From the NCBI GenBank assembly GCA_024516035.1, contig CM044964.1:26436866-26500865 (forward strand): DNA of 64,000 nt, written 5' to 3'. Shown here one piece after another: positions 34,441-44,933 of the stretch. This stretch comes from Bactericera cockerelli. Its lineage: Eukaryota > Arthropoda > Insecta > Hemiptera > Triozidae. The stretch's first letter is position 1, and each line of letters starts with the position of its first letter. Under the pieces are notes generated by a model. The model was not told where the DNA came from. It ran no database searches and saw only the letters and a program-made list of their open reading frames with translations. The translations under genes were made by a program, and so were the position numbers.

Positions 34441-35860
34441 ACTTGCCGATACAGAATTTTTTGTGGAATTTAGAATGTACTCGTAGAAAAAACGATATTG
34501 AAGAACATCGGTTCAGCCGTTTTGGAGATAAGGGAAGGTCTCCCAAAACCGGGTACTTAGTTTTCTAGGCCATCTAGCGGAAAAGCCATTATCATCAGCT
34601 AAGCAAATTAAACTGAAAAACATTCACAACATTGTTGGCTATCTAAATTTGAAAACGATACGTCACTATGTATTGCCATTTTTTGTTAAATTTATTTTTT
34701 TCAAAAAAAGTCAAAGTACCCGGTTCTGTTAACCCGGTCTTTCAGAACCGGGTACTGGGTATGACAGAACCGGGTACCCCTATATTTCCTATGAAAGACA
34801 TTGATAAAAAGTTCAATGATGTTTATTGAAACGAACTTTAACGTTTTTTTTATTTTTATTTATGAGCATAAGTAATTTCAATGTAAAAAATAATTATTTT
34901 TCGAATGGCAAACAAATTTTGAACCTAAATTTTAGAAAAATAAAATAGGAAACACACTTCTAGGTATTCATAAAGGGAAACTTACAACTATCTTTCTTGA
35001 CATTGTAAAAAATAACTAGAATAGGAATTGTACTAAAATATTAGGAAATTTGTTTTAAAAAAAACAATAGGTAGGTAAAAAAAAAAGGAGAAATAATAGT
35101 GATTTCACACACTTAAAGAATATTGATCATCTTGAGTTACATTAAAATATAAAAAATAATAATTGAATGACATTACAAAATAATATGTAGCAGGTCCCAA
35201 CTTGCTCACCTACTTAACTTCAATACCTTTCCTGAAAAAATCTCCAGAGACATATCAAAGACAACTTAAAAAAACACACAACAATAAGGAAAAAATAGGC
35301 TGCTCAAATCGGGTACCTGAAAATCTGTACTGATCTGTACCCGGTTTTATCAACCCCAAAGTACCCGGTATGAACAGACTCATGACTTTCTGTAAAAAAT
35401 ATTGAATAACCAAGACATGCAAAACGATATTAAAAAGATTTAATTATGATATGAAATAACACTTCTTAAGTAACAGCTTTACACACTTACCATGAATTTT
35501 CAGAACAAATAGCCGTTAAAAGTCACTCGATAACTGTGGGTTCGAAAATAAGGAAATAACACGAGCAAAACTTGAACCTCAAATCAGAGCGAAATGACTC
35601 GAAATGAAATTGGTTTGTTTACAAAAGTTACGCTCTGCTAGGAAGAGATTTTAGTTTAGTCTGTAATCAGTTCATTGATGGCATTAGCGGTATCGTCGGA
35701 AACAGTGGTACCCGGTATTAGCAGACTACCCGGTTTTAGCAAACCTTCCCCTACAAGTAATTTAGTATAAAATCTCAAAATTCGTACGTGTTACAATGTG
35801 AAGAATCACAAGGAAGTATTGTGTCCATAATTGGCAGTGTTTTTCTTTATAATTTCATTG
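34441..35860 (+). mobile_element. Older ACTTCC-type repeat, host of the TA element
   Basis: 34441-34530 and 35752-35860 are the two halves of the repeat also seen inverted at 17150-17390 (cttgccgatacagaattttt...; ...aggaagtattgtgtccataa). The copy at 17150 is intact across the point where 34531-35751 is inserted here. Confidence 0.7.
34531..35751. mobile_element. TA-flanked inverted-repeat element, 1221 bp
   Basis: Ends (5' to 3' from each side) AGGGAAGGTCTCCCAAAACC and GGGGAAGGTTTGCTAAAACC, both then reaching GGGTA; flanked by TA at 34529-34530 and 35752-35753. The empty site is visible in the related repeat at 17150-17390, which supports a 2-bp TA duplication as in Tc1/mariner-type elements. 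The interior has many ACCGGGTAC motifs and no long open frame. Confidence 0.8.
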
Positions 35861-36439
35861 TATTTTGTTGTTTATATTTTGTCTTACCTAGTAAAGCGTA
35901 AAAAAAATCCTTAGCAGGTTTGAGATTTGAAAGAAATGCAAAGTATAAGAAATTCCGCCACACCCTGAATGTATGAAGAAATGCATAAAAAGGATTCGCA
36001 TTATCTACCGAAGCTCAGAGATGAGTGACCTTGGTGTGACCTTGTTACTGGGTCAATAACTTTCACCTGTCCCTGAGGCGTGGTGCCCACGAAGCCACTC
36101 GAGTAGATACCAAACTATCAGCAAAATCAGTATCTTTATTATTATTATATTTAAAGCATTTCGATATACACTCTTGTATGTATGCTATAGGTATGATTTA
36201 AATGGTACAATGGTACATGATGTAAATGAATGAATGAAAAATTTAAAATTTATAAAAAGAAAATACATTAATAAAACCAGGTGGTAGATAAAAGTAAGTG
36301 ATACTTTTCAGGACTAGCGGATTAAAAAAAAAATTAAATATATCTAAGAATAAAATTAAATAAATAAAATAAAATAGGTATAAAAACACATATTATGTTA
36401 GATACAAGCTTTGATATGACTAGATGTTAATAATGGGAC
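35861..36439. other. AT-rich spacer, nothing recognised
   Basis: Low-complexity AAATAAAATA sequence around 36330-36380; no gene. Confidence 0.35.
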
Positions 36440-36600
36440 TTATAGATTTTCCAGGCTACCCTGGAACTCGTCTAGACTGTAGGGAGCGAGATTTAGTAAG
36501 TTCTCTTTTAGAGAGTTTTTGAACATCTCTTCCCTCATTTCTCTGAATGCTGGAGGTAATTTATCTTCAACATCACCTTTTTCTTGATAACACTCTCTAT
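36440..36600 (-). pseudogene. LINE reverse-transcriptase C-terminal remnant
   Basis: The minus strand encodes ECYQEKGDVEDKLPPAFREM...FKNSLKENLLN...YSLDEFQGSLENL and a stop at 36440-36442. The LPP..R....FK..LK..LL..YS..EF pattern is the usual tail of CR1/Jockey-like ORF2 proteins. Only the last 50 or so codons remain. Confidence 0.55.
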
Positions 36601-36736
36601 TTCAATTTCAATTTTATTGTAAAGGATACAAATTGTATGTGAAAAAACTTACATGCTAATAAACAAATTAAATTAAATCTTAAGTTATATAATTATTAAA
36701 ATAGGTATACTAGTTTGGAACAAAGGTAGGAAGTGG

Positions 36737-36930
36737 AAGGTAACCTCCAGGCGAGGTTAATGCTAAGGTAACCTCCAGGCGAGGTTAATGCTAAGGTAAC
36801 CTCCAGGCGAGGTTAATGCTAAGGTAACCTCCAGGCGAGGTTAGTGCTAAGGTAACCTCCAGGCGAGGTTAATTCTAAGGTAACCTCCAGGCGAGGTTAC
36901 TGCTAAGGTAACCTCCAGGCGAGGTTAATG
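36737..36930. repeat. 28-bp minisatellite, seven copies
   Basis: The unit ggtaacctccaggcgaggtt aatgctaa is repeated seven times almost without change. A lone inverted copy of part of it (gcattaacctcgcctggag) sits at 42818-42838 next to LINE debris. Confidence 0.95.
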
Positions 36931-36937
36931 CTTGGTT

Positions 36938-37098
36938 GGAGGGTGGAAGAGATCGCCATAGGCAATAACCCAGCCCTTTAGTTAGGATGTATGTTTCTAT
37001 ATATTTTTCTTTTCTTTTATATTTTTATTGTTTATATTGTTTCCATTTTTTCATTGTTAAATAATTATTTGTACTTTACATAAATATGTCCATTTATA
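36938..37098 (+). repeat. LINE-type 3' end
   Basis: GGGTGGAAGAGATCGCCATA ggcaataacccagccctttag, then a T-rich stretch. The same module is at 51478-51674 and inverted at 52370-52478 and 56480-56600. It resembles 3' UTRs of insect non-LTR elements and can form a small gcc/ggc hairpin. Confidence 0.6.
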
Positions 37099-37636
37099 CC
37101 CCCAAAAACACCACTTCGTGGTTAACAAAAGAAGAACGCCTCACTCAAAAGAATGATTATAATTAGCTAAAAATAAATGATATCAAATTGAGAACACCTT
37201 ACCCCCTCTCTTTCTATATCTCTGCACTCCTCTCTGAATTTATTCCTCTTATGTTTATCTTTCTTTATCCTTTCTAGGGGTCATCCCAAACTTGATTTCT
37301 CTTTAAATTTACTTGTTGCACGGCAATAAAAAATGGCGGTCGGAGTATGATTTTTCTGAACTTATTTGATTTGAATCGAGAAAATTACACCGCGACCGCC
37401 ATTTTTTATTGCCGTGCAACAAGTAAATTTAAAGAGAAATCAAGTTTGGGATGACCCCTAGAAAGGATAAAGAAAGATAAACATAAGAGGAATAAATTCA
37501 GAGAGGAGTGCAGAGATATAGAAAGAGAGGGGGTAAGGTGTTCTCAATTTGATATCATTTATTTTTAGCTAATTATAATCATTCTTTTGAGTGAGGCGTT
37601 CTTCTTTTGTTAACCACGAAGTGGTGTTTTTGGGGG
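37099..37636. mobile_element. Perfect foldback: 244-bp arms, 50-base loop
   Basis: 37099-37342 and 37393-37636 read as exact reverse complements by eye, starting CCCCCAAAAACACCACTTCG. The loop is 37343-37392. Both ends are followed by ATA outside, a possible short target duplication. No open frame. Either a foldback/MITE or a hairpin-RNA source; an assembly artefact is less likely because the loop is unique. Confidence 0.85.
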
Positions 37637-38190
37637 GATATCAGGTCTTTTTGTACGAAAATATACACTACTGAAACATTATGAATAACAAAAGTAAACA
37701 AGCTGGGAAAATGTGAATGTACCAAGTTGTCTTTTTTTTAAGATATAGTTTTAGCAGTAGGTATTTAATTTTTCTAAGGTCAATATGTATTTGGATCACA
37801 GATTTGGCCCCCTGAGTCCCCAAAGTGAGTAAATAATATATAAATTTGCAATGCAAGACCTTTTGATTATATACTCAACATGATTAGATTTATCTTTCAA
37901 TGCTAAATAGACCTCGGAGCCTCCTATGAGGGACACTAAAACACCTGGATTTACAAATGCCAAAGAAATTAATTTGTAATCACCTTATCAAAGTGAGGTA
38001 ATGAGTTCTCTCCCGTTGACCTTTTCTTACCCGAATTCTCTCCGGCTTGTTGCAGGGGTCACCACGAGTATCTCTCCCGGTAATAAGACCATGCTTTTTT
38101 ACATTAGGTATTTAAGAAAATGAAAACTATAAAATTATCATTTTTATATAAGAATCGGCCTTTTATAAGGAAATCTTTTAAATCTCTAAC
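37637..38190. other. Spacer, nothing recognised
   Basis: 37980-38090 is more GC-rich (ttctctcccgttgacc, tctctccggcttgttgcagg) but no frame stays open. Confidence 0.35.
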
Positions 38191-38199
38191 TAATGAAAG

Positions 38200-38400
38200 G
38201 TAATGCCTTCAGTGTATAGTAGAGTTAGGTAAAATACATAGAAGGCCATGCCTCAGGAATATAGTAGGGTTAGGGATAATACATAGAAGGTAATGTCTCG
38301 GGTTTATAGTAGGGTTAGGTAAATATATAGAAGGCCATGCCTTGGGTTTATCATAGGGTTAGGAAAAATACATAGAAGGCCATGCCTCAGGTCTATATCA
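38200..38400. repeat. Tandem repeat, unit about 55-60 bases, about four copies
   Basis: Units contain acatagaaggccatgcctca and tatagtagggttaggtaaa with moderate divergence. Confidence 0.85.
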
Positions 38401-38454
38401 ATGATTCCTAGGTGTTTCGATTATAATTTTTATGCTAGGCCTAAACTATGTAGG

Positions 38455-38955
38455 TATAAAATCAGGTAAAAATGCAAGCGACGCGACGGGAGACAATTTG
38501 GTGTTGATAAAACCATGAGCGGGAGAAAACTCGGTGGTGACGTCCCTTATCAATACCTCACGAGGTATGAGTGTACTCCGGACATAATGGACAGAGAAAA
38601 AAAACTTCCCTGAAGGAGATCGAACCCAAGTCATCATGCGTGCAAGCCTAGTATGCTAACCACTTGGCCAAAGTCACCACTTTGTCACAACTTTTAGTGA
38701 GTAGCATCGACATTATGAGAGCTAATTCATCATATATTTTATCTCCATCCAACCATGATTGTCCAAAATCAATCTCGTAATGCCGCCACAGGTCATTGCC
38801 CAATTCTGCAATGCATGAAGATCAAATATAAAGATCGAAAAAAAAACAATGTTAAGCCCAAATTGAAAATATAGTGCTAAAAAATTTCGTCCCCGCCAGG
38901 ATTCGAACCCATGCTGCCTGGGTGGCAGGTCGAGCATGCTACCAATAGACACAGT
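38455..38955 (-). repeat. Family E SINE and a separate tRNA-Gly-like head
   Basis: 38455-38680: family E (tail ...cctcacgaggtatgagtg; head with GAACCCAAGTCATCATGCGT inverse). 38880-38952: a different minus-strand tRNA-like head (family H): TTGGTAGCATGCTCGACCTG, CCACCCAGGCAGC, GGGTTCGAATCCTGGCGGGG. The latter could derive from tRNA-Gly but lacks a pairing acceptor stem. Confidence 0.65.
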
Positions 38956-38959
38956 TATC

Positions 38960-39840
38960 TTTTAAAGAAACGAACGGAGAATGAACTAAATTAATACTGG
39001 GAAACTTAAACATTAAAATTTTGCAGTGAGAGAGAGAGGTAAAATACATACTGGCCAAGATCTGACCACTAAGATAAGGATTCGAAGGTACCTACACGCC
39101 AAAGAAAATGAAAAGGCCACCAGGGGCCACCCAGTGGACCGGATGAAGGAATAAAATCAATAAATTTGGTATCTGCTCATCAAGATCTTTCATTTGATAC
39201 CACTTAAGATTAGTATTATCCTTCAATTCCCGATTTGGGCTCCCAAAACCCGAGGCCGCCCAAATGGGCCGCCCGCTTATAATTTAGAATTTTTTTTTGG
39301 TCCGGGCTCATCTCCATTATATCTTGATCACTTTAGACACCTCACTTAATCTTCAGTGTCAAGTGAAAGACACGAAGTCGGGTCTCAAAGGATCCGTATG
39401 AAAAAAAACAGAAAAAAAAAAAAAAAAAATTATGAATCTTTTCATGTCTTTCACGATTGTTGGGGGGTCTCGAAAATAGGGTTCCCGTTGGCCTAGGAAG
39501 TCAAACAAAGAGTCAAATCAACTTATTTTTCAACGTAGAGCCCATTTCTGCAATAAAAATTGCAATTTTTGAAATTCATTTTGAACTTTTCGCTGGCTGA
39601 AAGTACATGAAATGCATGGGAACTATGTTTTCCGTAACCTTACACTCTGCCGGGCTGTCTCTTTCTTTGTATAGGCGTTCTTCACACCTCGGCCGAGGTG
39701 TTTGATCTATTAAAGTTTTGAAGTTTAAGTTAAAATAATAAAGTGTTGAATAATAATAATAATCCTAAAAGCATTTTCTACCACCTAACCCGCAGAGTCG
39801 TATTATTATGTGGTCACAAACTCAAATTAATGAAGAAAAA
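38960..39840. other. Unassigned repeat-like region
   Basis: 39090-39290 (ggggccacccagtggacc, gggccgcccgct) is GC-rich, with no frame. 39634-39712 is an inverted copy of the block at 44766-44843 carrying the palindrome CACCTCGGCCGAGGTG. Confidence 0.45.
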
Positions 39841-39844
39841 CTCA

Positions 39845-40010
39845 TGCACTGGGTGGGATTCGAACCAACGGATCCCTACGCTACCTGGATAACCAGACTA
39901 GACCTTAACCACTTGACTACGAGTGCATAGGATTTCTTCGTCTTATTCTAATGTGCGATTCCCAGCGAATGGAGGGTAAAACCCCCGTCCTGCTTACTTC
40001 AAATCAGGAC
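39845..40010. repeat. Family G head (-) and core-domain fragment (+)
   Basis: 39845-39930: inverse of the head at 34366-34440 (gattcgaaccaacggatccc). 39957-40010: ATTCCCAGCGAATGGAGGGT aaaacccccgtcctg, the shared SINE core. Confidence 0.7.
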
Positions 40011-40219
40011 CAGTGGGAGAAACCAGAAACTGAAAGATGTAGATGCTTCCCTGGATCTGGATCTAAGAGAAGACAACATTCCCGAAATTTGATGACCTGT
40101 TGCCTGCTGCTACAACAACAAAAACATGAATAGATATTATCACGCAATTTTGTGAACCAAATTCTATCTTCAGATGAAACTGAATAGGTACTGAATAACT
40201 GGTAGTTATTTAAAAAATA

Positions 40220-40262
40220 CAATACTTCCGATTTCTAATATTAGAAATTTATCGGATATAAA
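40220..40262. repeat. Palindromic ACTTCCGA terminus
   Basis: tacttccgatttctaatatt agaaatttatcgg, a partly decayed copy of the motif at 17665-17706. Confidence 0.6.
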
Positions 40263-40616
40263 TGTAAGTTAATTTTGCCACATCCGATTGACTTAATTTC
40301 AATGAAAACGCTCGGTACGTACTACCAAGAGCTATTAGCTGTACCGACACACCTGTCCATCATGTGACTGATGGGTCATTACAGTTTCCTGTGAAGTGTG
40401 TGTTGAAGATCTATCTATCTATATTCTATATTATATTAAAGTGGTGTTTTCAACTTTATAGTTATATACACCACTCTTTGCATGGGTTACTTATAAAAGT
40501 TTCATGATGTTTGTGTCTAAGATCCAATTGGGTCATTAGATCAAATAAATATCTAGTAGAATCTCAGATTATTGAGGAGACTCAATCCTACACAGTACAC
40601 AACCTTTTGCAGACAT

Positions 40617-41050
40617 TTCTACCCAGGCTGGGTGAGTTTAATGTCGGTAGCTGAGTACAATTACTAGCGAATAAAGGATAAACCCCCGTCCTGATTTACT
40701 CAAATCAGGACGTTAATAACAAATATATTCAATGGACATGAAAGAAACCCAGACATTGGATCTGGGGCGTCCATAATAATCCTCTCACCACCGTGATGGA
40801 TCCCTACATCTTGGAACCCTTGGACTTACTGCTGGAATAAAATGACTTAATAGCCCTAATCGGGTAGTATAAATAAGGCGATATTATTATTATTATATTA
40901 TTGATATAGGTAGTTATCTGTGTCAATATGACGGACACGGAATTATTATTATCACAATTGCTCAAACTCGCTTTACTAAATACATTTTTGCTGTACCTGG
41001 GGACTTGAACCACCGACCTCCGCCACCTTATCGGTCAAGCTACTGTTGTG
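40617..41050. repeat. Family A SINE with tail B (+), interrupted by family C, then family D (-)
   Basis: 40617-40800 is core plus tail B (gacatgaaagaaacccagac, ctcaccaccgtga), which resumes at 40910-40950 (ggtagttatctgtgtcaata, gacacggaattattatt). Between them 40808-40905 is a family C 3' piece with an ATT tail. 40957-41050 is a minus-strand family D head and body. Confidence 0.75.
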
Positions 41051-41385
41051 TTCAACACAGCGTTGAGCCACGTTTTTTTATTGAAAACTATAAGAAAACG
41101 ATAATACTTATTATTATTTTTATTATTATCTGACCTGATTGCAGGGTTTTAGAAAACCCTGAGATTCTTTGGAAGTTATTGTTGGTTCTCAATCTGAAGA
41201 AGTAATTCATTACATTTCTAGATTCTCAACACTAATAATATTGGTAGAAAGCGAGCAATGTTAAAGATGAAAGTGCTGGGAAATTCACATTAGATCAATT
41301 AGATGTGAGTTATGAGAATACCTACTTATTATTATTATGTAATTGAATTCGTTAAATAGGTCTACCAATAGAGATGATTGTTTAA

Positions 41386-42386
41386 CCTGTGAGTACACGC
41401 GCTAAAAATCCGAACGTCTGTACACGCGCGATGAAAAAAATTCTCACACCTGGTTTTACTTTGTATTTCGTTCTGCTTGAAGAGTTATATAATATTTTTA
41501 AGATACATTAAGTTGACTTATGTATTTAAAAGATATTTAAAGTAATTTTAGCAATTTTTTTCCAAATGGTTGCAGTTCGAACCCCTGATTTGAATTTTTT
41601 TTTTTCCAAAATTTGTTCATCGTAAGCCATAGTGATATAAGTTTGTAGGGTAATTCACAGTATATCTTATAATCAAGAATATTAGGTAATTATATTTGTT
41701 TAGGTACTTCTAAAACCTAAAAACAGAAACGAAAAAAAAAAAAAAAAAAATGTACTTAGATTATACCAGGAGGTAAGTAGGTAGGTAGGTACCCATTATA
41801 GTAGGTGGAGAAAGATTACAAAGAATACTAATTATTTCAGTATCTAGCAAAAAAAGTGTAGGAAAGTACCTAACTACCTAATATTATTACAAAGAAATTT
41901 AATTAATGTTACTTAAAAGTTTATACTTTGTTAGTTAAAAATCATTATAATAATTATTATAACAATAGTGAACAATCACGAATTTGGTAGGTAAACACAC
42001 TAATTTTCTTAAAAAATATATATTTCTTTATTTAAAACAATTGTTATTATTATATTAATTAATTATTAAAACTAATTATTATAAATAATTAATTAAATTA
42101 AACTAAATAGTTAGTAACAGAAAAAAAAAACTCTCAAAAAAAAAAGTTACGTCTGTACACGCGCGATGAAAAAAAATCTCACATTTCAGACCGATCTGAA
42201 CTTTTCGCCACGTCACGGGCAACAGAAATTGAAAATAGCCCTTGAGCTATTTTACTGGAGTAGCTGTTGATAAACATATTATCAACAGCTACTCCAGGTC
42301 CCTACAGGTTAGGACCAATATCGATCAAGTTCTAGCGTTTTTGCCGAGCGTGTGAGAATTTTTCCCTATGTGCGTGTACTCACGGG
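41386..42386. mobile_element. piggyBac-like element, 1001 bp, TTAA target
   Basis: TTAA|CCTGTGAGTACACGCGC and GCGTGTACTCACGGG|TTAA. Subterminal direct repeats GTCTGTACACGCGCGATGAA at 41418 and 42151. An internal perfect hairpin, stems CTGGAGTAGCTGTTGAT at 42255-42271 and 42281-42297. A-runs and gtaggtaggtac occupy the middle. No transposase. Confidence 0.85.
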
Positions 42387-42434
42387 TTAAGTATTTTTTT
42401 TAAGTATATCAATAGTTATATTTTCACAATATAT

Positions 42435-42800
42435 AAAACACTTCTCCAAGGACATCTTCCCGAGGCAGTTACTCAGCACTGAGGCAACATTACCTCTGAA
42501 CAGCGAAACTAAGCCGTTGCCTGAAATATTCCCCGGCGCGTCTGTCCTTTGTCTGAAGGACCAAGGTTTTGGATATGCTGTTAAACATTATATTCCAAAG
42601 CACTTGGCCCAAAAGAGCCACAGGTTTCAACGGCGAAGGGAATGAAATCATAGAGATTTAGTAGGTCTTTATATTTCAGGCACTTTTTTAGTTCCGCTTG
42701 TTTGGCTGTTTCACCTCTAACTCTCAGAGAGTAACTCATATTTCTGTTGGCTAGGGTATCTAAGCATGTCGCGTCCCAAACCATTTGCCTCCCCCGTTTC
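42435..42800 (-). pseudogene. LINE reverse-transcriptase C-terminal remnant
   Basis: The minus strand gives MVWDATCLDTLANRNMSY, AAELKK-like KYKDL, YDFIPFAVETCGSFGPSA, then with frame changes RRAGEYFRQRLSFAVQR and GNVASVLSNCLG. WD.TC.DTLA...F.P.AVET.G..GP.A...F..R.S.A.QRGNA.S is the signature of non-LTR ORF2 C-termini. At least two frameshifts. Confidence 0.75.
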
Positions 42801-42820
42801 CATGAAAAATGCTTTGAGCA

Positions 42821-43330
42821 TTAACCTCGCCTGGAGCTTACATAAAGAGTGTTGTTATTATTATTATTATAAAAGCGCACAAAGTGTCCAATGTGGCTGA
42901 GGTGTATGGGCAACCCAAACCTATAAGAAGACTTGGCTTTATGAAATGAAATTATAAAAGCTAGTATTCCAAAGGTCACAAGACCCACAAATACCATATA
43001 TGTGCACAGAAAGTAACAGAAAATCCTTAACCTTCGAATTCGAAAACCACAAATCACGCTTACCAATCTCGTAGAAAGTGAAACTAATCGAAACCTTAGA
43101 CGCAATACAAAAAGAGTCAAGAACCAAACGTCGTGTATCCAATAAAATTCCTCTAATAACACACCAATAACTGAACCTGCGGATACAATAAACCACGTTT
43201 CTAACAACGTAAAGGTCCCCCCACGTCTTCCAAGCCAAACAGACAAAGTTCAAACAGTCCGTGATACCACAACTACAATACAAGTCGAGCTACATACATG
43301 TATGTGAATGTAATATTACGTATATTGACT
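42821..43330. other. Spacer with overlapping open frames of doubtful value
   Basis: Two overlapping minus-strand frames (42821-43246 and 42939-43283) are open for 141 and 114 codons, hydrophobic, without recognisable domain. An ATT-repeat SINE tail is at 42845-42870. Composition suggests chance openness. Confidence 0.3.
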
Positions 43331-43339
43331 AGCAGTTTG

Positions 43340-43925
43340 CCCGAACATCGCTAAGGGACTCGGGCACACTGTGAAAGGAATCATGAGAGATAATTCAGCT
43401 GAATTCCCTAGATTGATCAGATCATACTGTACAGTCCAAGAGCACTTAGGTACCTATTGGAACAGAGTGTTGACATTTTTGTAACTGTTAGTCAGTGCCG
43501 GGGGAGCAGAGAGGGAGGCACGAATGTTGGTATGTAAATGACAAGATAGGATATGGAGGACAGTTAAAGTCTCACCACCTTGACAGGAGGGTGGAGGGGA
43601 TCTCTTTAATAAGAAGCTATGAGTGGCGCGTGTGTGGCCGATTCTCATTCGACAAAAAACAAGTTCCTCGTATCTGCTGTCTCTGTTAGAAGATTCCCAA
43701 TTATCTATTATTGGTTTCATTCTTTTCAATTACTTTGAATTTGGAACATTATTCCAAATATTTTGCCATTCATCTCTACGATATTTGAAATAAATGGTTT
43801 TAAATCTTCAGCTGAACAAAGTTTTAATGCACTAAGAAGAGTTTGAGGATTTTTAGCAGCGTTATCTACTATTTCGTTACCTCTGCCTGAGTGTGATGAG
43901 CACCACAGAAAAGACGTGGTTTTGC
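43340..43925 (-). pseudogene. LINE RNase H domain and C-terminus remnant
   Basis: Minus strand: FLWCSSHSGRGNEIVDNAAK (the W.P.H.G..GNE.AD.LAK RNase H motif, with the last catalytic Asp in VDNAA). After a stop comes EELVFCRMRIGHTRATHSFLL, PPPSCQGGETLTVLHILSC (the conserved IGHTR.TH...L...P.C..C...T..H.L..C motif), then a tail (AELSLMIPFTVCPSP). This layout belongs to RNase H-bearing non-LTR elements (I/R1/Jockey group). Frameshifts and one stop. Confidence 0.8.
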
Positions 43926-43929
43926 CACC

Positions 43930-44387
43930 AATTTGAAGTCTCTGTCAAATAATTTAAATTTTTGACACAATAGGATTATTAAAATCTTAGTTTGACAAAG
44001 AAGATAGTGAAAGTTGGCTGTATATCCGTGAGTTATAAAGTAGAAGATAACTATGATTGAAGAAAATTTGAAAAACTATTAATTTATTATGTCATGTGAA
44101 AGAATTAGAATGTATTTAAATTAGAAATTGTGTATAAATGAAAAACAACACCCAGAAGTTTGTATACGCTTTGGGGGTGTTATTTTCATGAATATTTATT
44201 TGTAAGAACGAAATTTAAACTCGAATTCCATGGTAATAGATTTTTTTCATTTCCTCTGATATGGTATTAATTAGCCCATTTGATGTTTCAATAATTATGA
44301 TCATCTTGTGTGAGTACTGGAGGCAAATTCATTAAGTTATCTAAAGAAAAAAATATAAAGCCAGGTAAACCATTATAATTGATATTC
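43930..44387. other. 3' flank of the secreted-protein gene
   Basis: AT-rich; no repeat recognised. The gene's poly(A) signal should lie here: the plus strand has tttatt at about 44195-44200 (AATAAA on minus), roughly 190 bases past the stop. Confidence 0.35.
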
Positions 44388-44716
44388 TTAATAATAAGTT
44401 CGACATGCAATGAATACGAGACTCCTAGCATTATATGCATTAAAAAAATCACACCTAACCTCTTTAGAGACATTCTCAATTTTCATTTTTCCTGACACGG
44501 CACATCGTTTATCCGAGCGCTCTCCATTGTCAAAGCAGTCAACTGCAAGCATGCTGATGTTTCCTTCAGGCATTAGGGGCTTAATTTTCTCTTTGGTACA
44601 GCGGGGGTCATTGTCCTGACATATCGCCCCTGTTGCATTGGGAACATTCATGACCTGCTCCGCGGTGAAATTGTAAGTGTAACTTTCCGACACTTCAATT
44701 TGACACAAACAAAAGC
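44388..44716 (-). CDS. Last exon of an unrecognised secreted, cysteine-rich glycoprotein gene
   Basis: An open frame of 108 residues plus stop follows a good acceptor (ttcgttacag, ending at 44717). The exon starts in phase 1, so one base of its first codon and presumably the signal peptide come from an upstream exon I could not find. Beyond the leading FCLCQ the exon holds conserved cysteines in CQDND, RCTKE, VDCFD, RCAVS, VRCDF and ACRTYY. Four N-glycosylation sequons (NFT, NAT, NIS, NVS) suggest secretion. The terminal stop is real: a diverged paralogous exon at 44934-45247 keeps every one of these cysteines and stops at the same place. I do not recognise the family. Selection on an otherwise AT-rich background and the paralogue argue for a true gene. 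Confidence 0.6.
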
Positions 44717-44765
44717 CTGTAACGAAAAAAGAGCGGGTAAAGTTGCTGAATGAAAATCTTCTTTA

Positions 44766-44843
44766 TCAAACACCTCGGCCGAGGTGTGAAGAACGCCAAT
44801 ACAAAGAAAGAGACAGCCCGGCAGAGTGTAAGGTTACGGATTT
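44766..44843. repeat. Dispersed 78-bp repeat with CACCTCGGCCGAGGTG palindrome
   Basis: Inverse of 39634-39712 with nearly every base shared (tctgccgggctgtctctttc, ggcgttcttcaca). It lies between the live exon and its pseudogene. Confidence 0.7.
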
Positions 44844-44933
44844 TAGTTTCAACACACAATTTTTGTATTTGAGACACATTCAGTAGGTATGCAAATTTTA
44901 TGAAAAAGTCAGGTAAAACATAATAAATACGTA

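Noticed and set aside
36737..36930. CRISPR array
   Set aside because: Direct head-to-tail 28-base units without unique spacers, in a eukaryotic genome.
42821..43283. Minus-strand frames of 141 and 114 codons
   Set aside because: They overlap in different frames, end in an ATT-repeat SINE tail and show no domain; kept only as a spacer note.
44410..44619. Plus-strand frame opposite the secreted cysteine-rich exon
   Set aside because: Antisense shadow; the minus frame is supported by a splice acceptor and a paralogous exon.
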